A stretch of 26,562 nt of DNA from Sphaerosporella brunnea (lineage: Eukaryota; Ascomycota; Pezizomycetes; Pezizales; Pyronemataceae): NCBI GenBank assembly GCA_008704415.1, contig VXIS01000478.1:1-26562 (forward strand). Direction: 5' to 3'. The translations under genes were made by a program, and so were the position numbers. Under the pieces are notes generated by a model that was not told the DNA's origin, did not search any database, and worked only from the letters and a program-made list of their open reading frames with translations. This document shows, piece by piece, positions 9,852 through 18,932 of this stretch; within the stretch, counting starts at the first letter, position 1; every line of letters begins with the position of its first letter.

Positions 9852-10095
9852 GATGTCAAGAGAAATGCGAGACGAAAAGCAGGCAGGTTGTTGATGCGAT
9901 AGACTGACTCGCTTGCCGATAGCTGTTGCTGAGGTTATGTAGAAGTGTTGATTGCGAGGAACGGAGCCTAGCGCTTGGTTCTGGCTCTTAAAGTGCAGAA
10001 CGAAGCGCTAGCTCTTTCATCTAACCCCTGGGTATCTCCACAGATACCCTAGTTCTATCCTGTTACACCTGTTCATACTCGGATCCCCATAGAGT
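9852..10095 (-). promoter_or_regulatory. Conserved upstream region of family copy 3 with two stem-loops
   Basis: Reading towards the gene: GATCCGAGTATGAACAGGTG, then stem-loop 1 with 7-bp arms GGGTATC/GATACCC (10030-10036 and 10043-10049, loop 6), then stem-loop 2 with 15-bp arms around TAGCGCTTGGTTCTG (9969-9983) and 9996-10010 with one mismatch and a loop containing TTTAAG, then TCGCAATCAACACTT, a pyrimidine-rich leader and the ATG. The same order and spacing occur before copies 1 and 4. The AT-containing loop of stem 2 sits about 125 bp upstream of the start codon, a plausible core promoter position. The regulatory role is inferred. Confidence 0.65.
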
Positions 10096-10438
10096 AATAA
10101 ATCATCCATACTGCATATCTGAACACGCACGAAGAAGGGTTCTACATGAGAGTCGCGATTCACAGGTCGGGTGTCATTATGGCGCCCCCAGATCCTACTC
10201 ACTTATTGAAAGAGGGTTCTACTGGCACAGAATCATACAGCAGCGTTGGCGTTATGGCACAGACTATCACCACTGGTAGCGTTTTGTTCCAACACACACC
10301 CACGTCGTGAATGGATTCACATCGTTCGAGGTCCCGATTGGAGGGAACCTCGCCAGCCGCTAAGGGGCAGCAACAGGTGAGCCCAGCGATTTTGGCCAGC
10401 TAATCGTGGATACCGAGTTTCAGATGTGTGCATAGTGT
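10096..10438. other. No gene seen
   Basis: Short frames only, none with a motif. The first 50 bases still resemble the sequence upstream of copies 1 and 4 (GATATGCAGTATGGAT on the minus strand), so the duplicated unit of copy 3 extends to about 10120. Confidence 0.4.
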
Positions 10439-10580
10439 GGCAAAGGAGCCGATCCAGACCGAGCTCAGAGCTCGAGCCGCGAGCCCGAGCCGGATCGAAG
10501 CAAGATGTAGTTGAGCTCGACCCAGCTCCACCGCAAAACACTTTAGATCGAGCGCGGCTCGAGCTTCTGGAGCTTTCAAC
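10439..10580. repeat. CTCGAG/GAGCTC-rich repeat, possible transposon end
   Basis: Dense GAGCTC, GCTCGAGC and CGAGCC words recur on both strands (for example AGCTCAGAGCTCGAGCCGCG near 10461 and CGCGGCTCGAGCTTCTGGAG near 10552). The same vocabulary recurs at 26427-26540. Such arrays often form subterminal repeats of hAT-type elements; here no boundaries or target duplication could be defined. Confidence 0.4.
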
Positions 10581-10599
10581 ATAGAACAAGATTTTACCG

Positions 10600-11117
10600 C
10601 TGTCCTCAAGTTGAGCACCCGTGAACCCGCCGACACCTCAACCTCCGAGCACTCCTCAACCCCTCACCGCTTTTTGCCTCTCATTTCCTCCAGGTCCACA
10701 AACAGCGAAGCATGTCAGCGGACCAGCAATAAGAGCAAGGTGCACAGGCACAAGCAGAGGAACATGCCATGCGGGTTTTCCACAAGGAGATCAATGGACG
10801 TTAGGATATGTCTCCAACTTTATGCTAGCGGTCTGGCAATATTATTACCAAGACGCGCAACCGTCTCCTTGAAGAGTCGAGCAGTCATCTATTGCTGCTC
10901 AAGCATTGGTTCAAGCAGACGGAAGTAAACACTTGGCAGAATTGGGGTCACGGAGATCAGGAGGTTATACCAGAGGCGGGGGGGGGGGGGGAGTATGGCA
11001 GCCGCTCAGAGTGACCATGATGCCGCGGAGGGTGCAGATTCAGCCGCCGAGGCTGCGTTTTCTTCGGGTGTCTCAGACTTTTGGGACTGATTTACCTGGC
11101 TCAACCACATATGGTGC
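10600..11117. other. Possible fragmentary coding sequence, unassigned
   Basis: Protein-like pieces occur on the plus strand in one register (AEEHAMRVFHKEING near 10755, LLEESSSHLLLLKHWFKQTE near 10868, and AAEAAFSSGVSDFWD ending at a TGA near 11090). They are separated by stops and by a run of about 13 G at 10980-10992 whose exact length sets the frame. This could be a multi-exon gene fragment or a decayed one; no family was recognised. Confidence 0.25.
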
Positions 11118-11483
11118 AAGGGCCCTAGAACCATGACCTTGGTTAGTGGGAGGTTACCCGGGCCTGACAAGCGAGTGATTATGAGTGACGCGTCGGGGCA
11201 CCCATAATCATCGGACGTGGAGCGGCCGGGCTACAAGTCTCCCTCGCGCGTTCAGTCTTTCCTAGGCCTCCCATATGGTACTGCCACCTTGAGGGAGCGG
11301 GTGTGCCGGAGCCACCGACGTCAGGGTGCAGAGAGTTGATGGACTTTGATTTAAACATTTCAATTATTATTTTTTCAAAACTTTTATCACGTTAACATCA
11401 GACGCCGGCGTGTCACCTTTCATCACTCGCTTGCCAGGCCCGGGTAACCCCCCACAAACGAAGGTCATGGTTTTAGGGCCCTT
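11118..11483. mobile_element. 366-bp inverted-repeat element (MITE-like)
   Basis: AAGGGCCCTAGAACCATGAC at 11118 and, on the minus strand from 11483, AAGGGCCCTAAAACCATGAC begin arms of about 78-81 bp that stay alignable through GGTTACCCGGGCCTG and AAGCGAGTGAT. The interior (about 200 bp) has no coding potential. The element could fold into one long hairpin. Superfamily and target duplication cannot be determined by eye. Confidence 0.65.
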
Positions 11484-11711
11484 CCACAATCTATCTATCC
11501 CTGTATAGAGCAGTTGGTGTGGCGTTTCCGGTGGCGGTATGGCGGTTCCTGGAGGCTGAAGCCAAGCGAGCTCTAACATTCTGAAGCGGAACGACTACCT
11601 AGCTCTACCATCCTATCTATGCGTGCCAGTGCTCGCGGTGAAGTGTGACGCTGTTGCCTCCTCGATTCACTACCTCCACTCTTTACTTTACTACTGCAGC
11701 CGCGGAATATA

Positions 11712-12064
11712 CAGTAAAACCTCTCCATAAGAATATCTCGGGACCGGGGGGACGTAGTCTTACATGACGGGTATTCTGACATAGAGGTTGGCTTGGCGGA
11801 CGAGTGATGACCGGTGTTGAGATGGAAAGGAGAACGCTCGCTCGCCGCGGCACACGGACGATAAAAGGGGCGATAATTGTTTTTCCCAGCGCTGCTCAGC
11901 CACACTTTTTATAAGAATACCATGCAAATTTGTCGCGTTGTTATACGAATATTGTAAAAAAAACAATATTCTTATTTGCCACACAAAACCGTCGGGACCG
12001 GGGCCACGCAGTCTTATACAGAGGTTATTCTTATAAGGGCTATCCTCATAGAGAGGTTCTACTG
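11712..12064. mobile_element. pogo-type MITE, 353 bp, with TA target duplication
   Basis: The element begins CAGTAAAACCTCTCCATAAG and ends, read on the minus strand, CAGTAGAACCTCTCTATGAG. It is flanked by TA at 11710-11711 and 12065-12066. CAGTA(A/G)AACCTC ends followed by an internal GGGACCGGGG motif (11739-11749, again at 11994-12003) are typical of pogo/Tigger-like members of the Tc1/mariner superfamily. There is no transposase frame, so it is non-autonomous. Removing the element and one TA rebuilds GCGGAATATATAACC, identical to the minus strand of the repeat copy at 13930-14089, which demonstrates the empty site. Confidence 0.88.
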
Positions 12065-12159
12065 TATAACCATTTTGGCGTCGTATTGTAGTCAGCCGGC
12101 ATCGGTGTAAGCGGTCTCGTTCATTCACGGACGGTGAAACGAGTCGCTCAGTGCACGTG

Positions 12160-12247
12160 CCTTCGTTGCGCAATGGTTAGCTGACCTGTTTCCGCAGTCC
12201 AAACCTTAAGCTCACTGCGGCCGCGGCCGCGTTCGAGCCCGGCTGGA
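12160..12247 (+). repeat. tRNA-like patch with A-box and B-box, SINE head candidate
   Basis: TTGCGCAATGGTTAGC at 12167-12182 fits a Pol III A-box with one deviation, and GTTCGAGCCC at 12232-12241 fits a B-box. Between them CCGCAGT/ACTGCGG form a 7-bp stem. The boxes are about 64 bp apart, some 20 more than in an intronless tRNA, and the acceptor and T-stem pairings fail, so a working tRNA gene is unlikely. It is better read as a degenerate tRNA gene or the head of a tRNA-derived SINE; a 3' tail was not defined. Confidence 0.35.
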
Positions 12248-12259
12248 ATCACCTGCGGA

Positions 12260-12747
12260 GACAGTATTGAGGGGCCCCGTCACGTGTGTGCCGGGGTGAG
12301 CAGGGTTGTCTGACAGCGGGATCTGCACTGATTAGTCAGGCAGAGACGCTGGTTTGTAATATCCACTGCAATTACGGTTTGAGACGGGAGGCAGCGAGGC
12401 CGCAGTGGAGCTGGTAACCCCGGCAACGGGCATTCATAGACCTGCACCTTTTTTTATTTCCCTACTGCACATCAACCCTTTGATCTGGAGAGTCGCAATT
12501 GTCTCCGTTCGCTCGCTCCCCTCTATTGGTGGGAGCTTGTGGGCGGGTGTCAATGACTACACAGATCTAGCATCCTGGTGCGCAGCCGTGGAAGAGCTTG
12601 AGCGACGATACTGTGGAGCGACTGCGCAGCTCTATCATTCTGGGTGAGCACTGAATGAAAGCAACTGCGCTGTGTTTCACTTCACACCCATACGCCCTGA
12701 TTGCGACGTACATATGACTTTGCCGGAATGTCTAGGGATAGTCCAAA
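12260..12747. other. No gene seen
   Basis: Only short frames are open (the longest is 80 codons at 12405-12647, plus). If the tRNA-like patch is a SINE head, part of this stretch could be its body. No repeats or hairpins stood out. Confidence 0.35.
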
Positions 12748-13728
12748 GTCGGACTGTCCCGCGGGCTTGCGGCTCAAGATGGGCATAATGCACGCGCCCC
12801 GCGCCCAAAATTTGAGATTGGAACGTAGAATTCAAGGGTTTAAACATTCGGCAAACCTTTGATATACCCCACATTTTGAAACGTTTCACCGGAATGCCCC
12901 CCGCGGCGTGAATCCTCCAAAATGCCCCTCCATTCAACCGAGTACCCTGCCGCAACTCAAATTCGCCGCAACTCAAATTCGCCGCCTGTCAACTCAGGCA
13001 ATTTTTTCAAGTTTGTAAAAGGCTATTCTAGTTCTATTCAAGTTCTAACCTCAACGACGCGCCCCTACAAGTGATACTTCTCGCACATCTTGACAGCTTC
13101 GCTTGTTGTGTCCGACTCCACCGCATTGCCCACATGGCTGTGGCGCAGGATCCGGAAGATCGACTGGCGCACCTACAGCTCTGGCCTCGTTTTTCTTCCT
13201 CTGTCTTTTGCCCTTTCTCAGACGTCGTTCTTTAGGCCGTCCGCGTGGCTTTCGCTGCAACGCGGGCTCGCAATCAGCGCATACATCCTGACAATCCACA
13301 GACACCGGAAGTAGATTAGTGCTGTAGGTGTCTTGATATGTTTGAAGACTGAAGAACTCTGGAATAAAGTCACGGGGACTCAGCCGCAGCTTGTTGATCA
13401 AAGCAACCGCGTAGCCGCATGGGATCTCGTCAACTTGAAAGCATCCAAACGTACAAGTATGCTTGTCCACATTAACAGTGTATCGTTCGCCCGAAAAGGA
13501 AACAACAGAGCCGTGCAGCCTATCGGCAACCTGAACCAGTCAACACGAAGGGGAGCGGCCAGTGTTGGGTTGGGGTTGCGGCGACACGGCAGCGCCTTCT
13601 GTTGGAAGCAGGGGTATTTTGGAGGATTCACGCGGCTGGGGGTATTTCGGTGGATGGGGGGAATATCAAAGGTTTGCCGTTTTAAGAATTCACACTCTAT
13701 CAGAATATGCCCGTGCCGTTCCGACCGT
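12748..13728. mobile_element. MULE relic, internally deleted, with inverted-repeat ends
   Basis: The left segment about 12820-12930 and the right segment about 13605-13712 are inverted copies: CGGCAAACCTTTGATAT and GTGAATCCTCCAAAATGCCC on the plus strand at left, and the same words on the minus strand at right. Weaker matching (GTCGGA, GGGCATA) extends outward to about 12748 and 13728. Between the repeats lies only the C-terminal part of a Mutator-like transposase. A complete fungal MULE would be several kilobases, so about the first three quarters of the transposase gene is gone. Target duplications could not be read. The duplicated AACTCAAATTCGCCGC at 12953-12984 is internal. Confidence 0.65.
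13051..13539 (-). pseudogene. MULE transposase, C-terminal remnant
   Basis: The minus frame (about 162 codons, no proper start) reads VSFSGERYTVNVDKHTCTFG, then CFQVDEIPCGYAVALINKL, a SWIM-type zinc-binding pattern as found after the catalytic domain of Mutator-like transposases. The usual PCxHA is PCGYA, so the last ligand is lost. It continues with DFIPEFFSLQTYQDTYSTNL (typical after SWIM), an AT-hook-like KPRGRPK, a long Lys/Arg run, and a zinc knuckle CGQCGGVGHNKRSC near the end. The DDE catalytic domain is absent and a TGA closes the frame upstream. It lies between the inverted repeats of the 12748-13728 element. Confidence 0.75.
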
Positions 13729-13768
13729 GTTCTTATATAGAGACTCTACCCTAATGAAAACACTGCTG

Positions 13769-14089
13769 ACTGCAATACGACGCCAAAATGGTTACATATT
13801 CCGCATATGCTCTCCTCTCAAGTCACCCCCGTCTGTGGACATATGAGGTCCAAGGGTAGACTTTTTATATAGCCACACGTCATGGCCGCAAGTGGCCGAT
13901 TAAAGCCAAAAAAACCCTGAGCCTCGCCGACTGCAATACGACGCCAAGATGGTTATATATTCCGCATATCCTCTCCTCTCGAGTCACCCCCGTCTGTGGA
14001 CATCTGAGGTCCAAGGGTACACTTCGTATATAGCCACACGTCATGGCCGCAAGCGGCCGATTAAAGCCAAAAAAACCCGAGCCTCGCCG
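13769..14089. repeat. 161-bp tandem duplication
   Basis: 13769-13929 and 13930-14089 are about 93% identical, each starting ACTGCAATACGACGCCAA and ending GAGCCTCGCCG. Each contains TATATAGCCACACGTCATGG and CGATTAAAGCC. A third partial copy, inverted, surrounds the pogo-type MITE (about 11703-11711 and 12065-12100). The unit does not encode a consistent protein; what it is derived from is unknown. Confidence 0.85.
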
Positions 14090-14119
14090 ATGGGAAAAAA
14101 ATTCAATTATCTAGCCACA

Positions 14120-14275
14120 CCGTCCACCACCTTTCCCCTCTCCTCCTCCTCCTCCCTCCTCTTGTTCCTCCTCCTCCTCTGCCCCGCTGCTCCTCCCGTT
14201 ACTTTCCCCACTCCTCCTCCTCCTCCCTGCTGTTGTTACTCCTCCTCCTCTGCCCCGCTGCTCCTCCCGTTAGTC
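14120..14275. repeat. Polypyrimidine tract with CTC-repeat and internal duplication
   Basis: Almost all C and T on the plus strand, with CCTCCTCCTCCT runs; the segment CTCCTCCTCTGCCCCGCTGC with CTCCTCCCGTTA occurs twice (about 14171 and 14246). It lies just past the 3' end of the minus-strand kinesin-like gene and could form triplex-prone DNA. Frames through it are low-complexity artefacts. Confidence 0.75.
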
Positions 14276-14347
14276 CACCTACCCCCGGCCATGCCTTTCA
14301 CTCCCCCGTCCCTAACCTACCAGACAACACGAGGCGAAGCTATGCCG

Positions 14348-16046
14348 CTAGCGCTGCTGTGACCGCTGCCCCTGGAATAGACCCTGCAAAGGCGAGAGAG
14401 CCTTTGGGTTGCTCACGTCCGTGTCGCGCAACACCGTGACGACAAGGACGCGAACTCCGGGGATTCGCAGGGCGTTCAAGAAGAACTCAACGGCTCGGTT
14501 GCTCACGGGCGTAGTGGAGACTTTCATGGCTTTCCCGGTCTTCTGGAAACGAGCGAGAGTCGCCAACACCGCCGAATTGGTAGCGTTGATCATCTTCGTT
14601 TCCTCGGGCCGCTCATGAACCACTTCACCGCCTGGCATATCGATCAGCAAAAGACCGTCCATGCGATAGCCAACCACAGCGCGCGAGGAACTCTCGTTCG
14701 CAGCGGTCTTCGCGGTCTTCGACCATTTGGGCACCTCGTCAAGCAGCTGCTTCGTGAGTTTCACGGCGCGGCGTTTGTCACCCAGCGGTGGAATCGCACG
14801 CGTTGCCGCTCCACCTTCGAACGAGGTAATGGAGATATCCTCGCCTTCTAACGGTTCGAGCAGTTTGCGCGTGAGCCACGTCTTTCCACTGCCGGACTGT
14901 CCACGGAGGAACAGCACCAGCGGGTGATCTGCATCCCGGGCGGCGAGCAAGCTCGCCATCCTGGGCGCGAATTCCGCAGCAACGCAAACAGCGTCGAACC
15001 GGCAGACATTATTGGCACCGTAGGCGATCTCGTTCGATCCTGGAATCCAGCCAATGGTCTTATCCTCATGCAGCATGCGGATACATGCAATGCTGGTGAC
15101 ACGGTTCCTCAAGAGCGCCTTGTCCCAGGCCGCAATCTCTTGAGCACCATCGTCAGCCGGCAGTGCATCTTCCGGCTGCTCGAGTTGCCGTTGGCGGTCT
15201 TCAGGATCGACGGGATCAGGCAGCCTAATGAACTGCCGAGGCAGGCTGGGATTTCCGCCGTAAGCACCCATCGCTGGGAGGGAGCCATACCCTCTCGGCC
15301 GCAACCGGGGCTGATCCTCGGCCTTCTTGCGGACGAGTTTCTCCTCAGCAGGCAAATTGGCCGAGCCATCGCCGACCTCGGCATCATTGCCGGCCACGTC
15401 GAGCTGCGCAAGCAAAACGGCGAAGTCGTCGTTCTCGACGTCCTCACCCTCAGTGCCGGCGAGCTCAGCCGTGAAGTCGGCGAAGCCGTCGTCGTACTGG
15501 ACGAACTCAGATTCATTGCCGGCGAAGTTGCCTACAGCCGGCGAATCGGGGAAGTCATCGACGACGTTTGCCTCGTTGCCAGCAAGGTCGCCCTCAGCCG
15601 GCAACTCGGCCAACACATTGCCAGCAAGGTCGCCCTCAGCCGGCAACTGGGCCAACTCATTGCCGTGCTCGGATTCTTCCTCCCAAGGCATCTCAGCCTG
15701 AGGCTCCTCAACTTGAGGCTCTTCAGCATCCGACTCTTCATCCGGCTGACCGGCAAGTTCTCGGGCCAAGGAAGCTCGTGCCACCTTCAGAGTTCTCCAC
15801 CAACCGGAGCTCCTGCCGATGCTCAAGCGCTGCTTGCAGCCGCACTCAAGCCAGCCGGTGCTCTGGGTGTCGTACCTCTGCGCCTTCTTGTGGTCCAAGT
15901 GCTGGTCACACCAGTACATGTGGTGCCTCTGTTCGTTTGTCAGCCCTAGCCAGGATTGAGGGATCGCCTGGGCTTACCCTCATGTGTCTGGCAAAGTTCT
16001 TTTCATGGCAAACGTGGGGACACACGTTGCAATACTTGTCGTGCAT
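14348..16046 (-). CDS. Predicted zinc finger - acidic repeat - kinesin-motor-like fusion protein
   Basis: Model complement(join(14348..15928, 15978..16046)), 549 aa. The 49-bp intron has a GTAAGC donor, GGCTGAC branch-like site and AACAG acceptor. Splicing joins an N-terminal finger, Cys6-x2-Cys9-x11-His21-x3-His25, to a second Cys/His cluster (YWCDQHLDHKK, then ECGCK). Residues about 85-215 are strongly acidic, with repeats of the type LPAEGDLAGN. From about 300 the order of kinesin motifs appears: CRFDAV, P-loop GQSGSGKT (366-373; kinesins have GQTGSGKT), NESSSRAV (switch I, NxxSSRSH), LLIDMPGGE (switch II, VDLAGSE), then INATNSAVLATL (kinesin INxSLxAL). The P-loop to SSR gap is about 64 residues rather than the usual 100 or more, so the domain is contracted and motility is doubtful; ATP binding is plausible. 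The fusion is inferred from one spliced frame. Confidence 0.65.
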
Positions 16047-16049
16047 TTT

Positions 16050-16718
16050 TCGTATACGGGTCGGTTATCGGTTACGTGTTCCCTGTTACAAGTAAGCTTG
16101 ATTCAAGAAGGGAAGGGGGGATCGCTCTTGATGTGTTAGAAGAAATTTTTTTCGAGGGTGGTGGAAGGTTGTATCGAAATGTGAGTGAGAAAAAAGCGGG
16201 GAGTAACGAGAAATTGGGAAGGTAGGAAGAAAGCGCGATGAGATTTGCAAGGTGGGCTCGAAGTTGCGGGGAAGCAAGAAAAAAGGGGGAACTGGGTTGT
16301 GTTGCAAGTGAGGAGGTGTAGAAGTTAGGGTTAGTTGCAAGTAGGGTTGCTTGGACCACTCGCGAGTGACGGCGGGTGAAAATCCCTTGAACCACTCCCG
16401 AGTGATGGTGGGCGTTTGAGAATCTCTTGATGACGACGCTCTACAGAGGCTACAGACGCATCCACACGCCTACCGCAGGCGTGGTTGTGCTGCCGCGCGG
16501 ACATCCTTTTTTGTATGCATATGGCTCCGTTTTTCGGATCTGGATGTGAAAATAAACGCTGCCTGTCTAACAATCTAAACGGTCCTGATCAAGACCTGTA
16601 AGTTCCATTTGAATGTAGAACCTCCTCCACTCCATCACCCAGCGACTTAAGCACGAGCGATTTTTCGCTGTTTCTGAGTCTGTAGGTGAGGGCTTTGAGG
16701 CCGAGCACTTTACGTGAC
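16050..16718. other. No gene seen; contains one short palindromic direct repeat
   Basis: The region upstream of the kinesin-like gene is purine-rich on the plus strand (about 16100-16330), the likely promoter/5' leader side of that minus-strand gene. Short open frames here follow the purine bias. Apart from the palindromic repeat at 16349-16430 nothing stands out. Confidence 0.35.
16349..16430. repeat. Two direct repeats each holding a CACTCGCGAGTG palindrome
   Basis: TTGGACCACTCGCGAGTGAC at 16349 and TTGAACCACTCCCGAGTGAT at 16387 begin two units of about 38-43 bp, each ending TCCCTTG or TCTCTTG. The first contains a perfect 12-bp palindrome, the second the same with one change. Paired palindromes spaced about 38 bp upstream of the kinesin-like gene could be protein-binding sites; this is inference only. 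Confidence 0.55.
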
Positions 16719-16871
16719 CTAGCGTGACCGTCGCGCCGCCTCCCGGTCCATTACAGCCTGCAGACGAGCAGGTATGCTGTTGACCCAATCACCCATGTGG
16801 TCGTCCGCAATGCTCTCCCAGGTATCCAGTAAACACGCCTCCAAAGCATCCGTGGTCGCGATCCTCCCTAC
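16719..16871 (-). pseudogene. Tc1/mariner transposase C-terminal remnant (relic 1)
   Basis: The minus frame gives 50 codons: ATTDALEACLLDTWESIADD then HMGDWVNSIPARLQAVMDRE and a stop at 16719-16721. This is the layout of the end of Tc1/mariner transposases, where a leucine-rich segment and Trp-x-x-Ile are followed by (L/V)xxSMPxRxxAVI. Upstream, the expected Asn-Pro-Ile-Glu-Asn region is not in frame. The catalytic DDE/D part is missing. It differs from the relic at 18933-19120, so two separate insertions are implied. Confidence 0.6.
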
Positions 16872-16879
16872 GTCTCATC

Positions 16880-17377
16880 CAACTCCGTTTCCAGATCCAA
16901 CCCCAGAGACCTGCTTGTCGCTGGTTCGCTCGCTGAAATGTCCTCTGGCATGTTCGTCTATCTCTATTCAGCTTCTTCCCATTCTCGCATGGTCACGTAG
17001 CGTAATAATCTGAGGGCGTCCCCATTTACCCTTGTACCCTACTACAAGATGGCGAGGATCACTGCAATCGATGGCAGCAGATCGATCACTTACTATTTGA
17101 GGTGTCTTGCGTTGTGTGACGGCATTTGGTTGGTTCACATTGGGAGATAACGCGGATGGAAAGGATCGATGAAGGTACGTGGTAACGAGAATGCAAACGG
17201 TGGTGAGCTGCCTGGACGAGGACAGCGAGAACGCGCATTCGAATTTGAATTTCACTGGGAGCATGCCGGGCAGTAACTGTCGGCGTCAATGTTGATATTA
17301 GACTACTGAGTGTCATCCTAAAGGGAGGACCATGCCCCGAAATATTCTTCACACCGCAGGCAGACTTTCCCTGGCCG
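16880..17377. other. No gene seen
   Basis: No motif was recognised on either strand. A 117-codon minus frame at 17086-17439 overlaps the end of the next gene and could be an alternative 3' exon, since AG|GTATTA occurs near 17390, but a matching acceptor was not identified. Confidence 0.3.
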
Positions 17378-18564
17378 TCACGAATAATACCTGAGAACTG
17401 AGCGAACGGCCATTCGCATGGTTCCCAAAGCCGTTGCATTCTGATCTGCTATTTCATCCCAGCACCCTTCGGGCGCAGCCGTGAGCATGTCATGTCGAAA
17501 GAGAACTTCTGCTCTGTCCTCCTCATCCTCCAAGCCCAGCGTTTCACAAAACTGCTTCTCGATGATGGCTTTGGCTTCGCTGACGGTCAGCGTGGCGGGA
17601 AGAACCAGATCCGGCCTCGGTTGACTGGTAGCAGGCATCATGACCCACAGGTTCTGAACGGCCACAAAGACCATTTGCGGTTCCGTGCTTTCGGCGGAAT
17701 GCGAGTGAGCCATCCCTCCGTTCGTTCCCACAAACACCGTTGGTTGCTGCAGACACTTGGCGCAGCCCCTGTTTCTGATGACGGACACCAGGTCGCGGGG
17801 TGCACCATCCTCAATTTTGATCTTATTGAGTTCGGAGCGGGTCAACCGGGGAACAAGGGGCAAATGCAACGGTGAATCCATCAGTTGACCCAGATATCCT
17901 CGCACGATGGTAAGGAGTTCCCCCACGGTGATTCGCCTCGGACATGGAAGCCAGCATTTGATGGCGAGATTCTTCGACTTCCACACGACGGTGAGGACGG
18001 GGTCCGCAAACATGGGCTGACCGACCACGGTGAATTTGCCGAAACAGTACGGCCAGCGACTGGATATCATCCGCCACTCGGTATCCTGGATGCGGTCCAG
18101 GCTCATGTCGAGCACCTCTTCGATATCTATCTGGAGCTTGTCGGCCACGGCCATTTTCAAGTCCTGCGTTCGATCCTGACGTCAGCGTGATTACCACCGA
18201 CGGACAACCACAGTTCGCGCGCCGCGTAACCGAAACGTACCCCATATGTCTTCAGTTCTTCCGACGGTATGCAGTAGATCCTGTCATCACCGGGAACGAC
18301 AAACTTCAGCGGTGGAGCTTGGATTCCGAACGTCCTCGCGTACAGCTCTAGCAGGCTCGACTCACTGTTTCCGTTGTGCGCCGACACTTCCATGACTTCC
18401 CTGGGCACAGTCTCGATGTTGGGGGTGGTGTCGATGGAGCCGAACGGATCGGCGGGTTGTAAGCTGATGGTTGCACTCAATGCTGGGCGCGATAGTGGTG
18501 AAGGTGGCCGCCACGACCGGATGCCGAATCGTGTCTGGGGAAGTACATTCGCCGCGGTTGCCAT
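17378..18564 (-). CDS. Two-exon hypothetical protein, possible ubiquitin-like repeats
   Basis: Model complement(join(17378..18175, 18241..18564)), 373 aa, from ATG at 18564. The 65-bp intron has a GTACGT donor, GCTGACGTCAG branch/acceptor, and phase 0; it joins SEELKTYG to DRTQDLKMAVADKL, whereas reading through soon meets a stop. The first 60 residues are Ser/Pro/Thr-rich and probably disordered. Three later segments share a strand-helix rhythm: LKMAVADKLQIDIEEVL, ITVGELLTIVRGYLGQL and LTVSEAKAIIEKQFCETLGL, suggesting repeated beta-grasp-like modules. A Cys-x2-Cys (CAKC) lies between modules 2 and 3. The AVADKLQ...EE helix resembles AVAEKLG...E in the 1978-2378 gene. No named family is recognised; the ubiquitin-like reading is tentative. 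The C-terminus could change if a further intron exists. Confidence 0.6.
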
Positions 18565-18569
18565 ATGTT

Positions 18570-18932
18570 CGGGATCGTGGGTGTCGATAGGAGGTGTGTG
18601 GTGTGGAGGAAAGACTCTGGGTTTCCCACAGCAGTATGTCGCGTGGTTGACTATTGTTGTGGGGGGGGGGTAAGGGTTAGTAGGTTGCGGATGTGCTTGT
18701 CCACCACCGTGATTGCACTCCAGATTGCGGGTAGGTGTGGGACGCCCTCACTCTCTCCGACTGTACTTTGCAGTCAGGGCGTGGTACAGCCAAACATCGG
18801 GCACCGTTCATAAAACGGTAGTGAGTCCGAGTGGCAAAGCAGACGTTCCAGGCTGATTAGGGAAATCTGAGTGCGCTTTGATGAGTAAAACACCTGAGGC
18901 ACAAAAGCCTGGCACCTCCAATATGTTTCTAT
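18570..18932. other. No gene; probable 3' flank of the Tc1-type relic
   Basis: It contains an 11-G run (about 18660-18670) and, from about 18771, AGTCAGGGCGTGGTACAGCC followed by AACATCGGGCACCG, which has the look of a Tc1-type terminal sequence; no inverted partner was found before 19400. Confidence 0.3.

Noticed and set aside
12160..12247. Functional tRNA gene
   Set aside because: Box spacing is too long and acceptor and T stems do not pair.
14120..14280. Pro/Leu/Ser-rich proteins on the plus strand
   Set aside because: Products of the CTC-repeat tract in several frames; low complexity only.
14924..15949. 341-codon plus-strand open frame opposite the kinesin-like gene
   Set aside because: It mirrors the codon-biased acidic repeat region of the minus-strand gene, has no motif, and lacks the splice and domain logic seen on the other strand.
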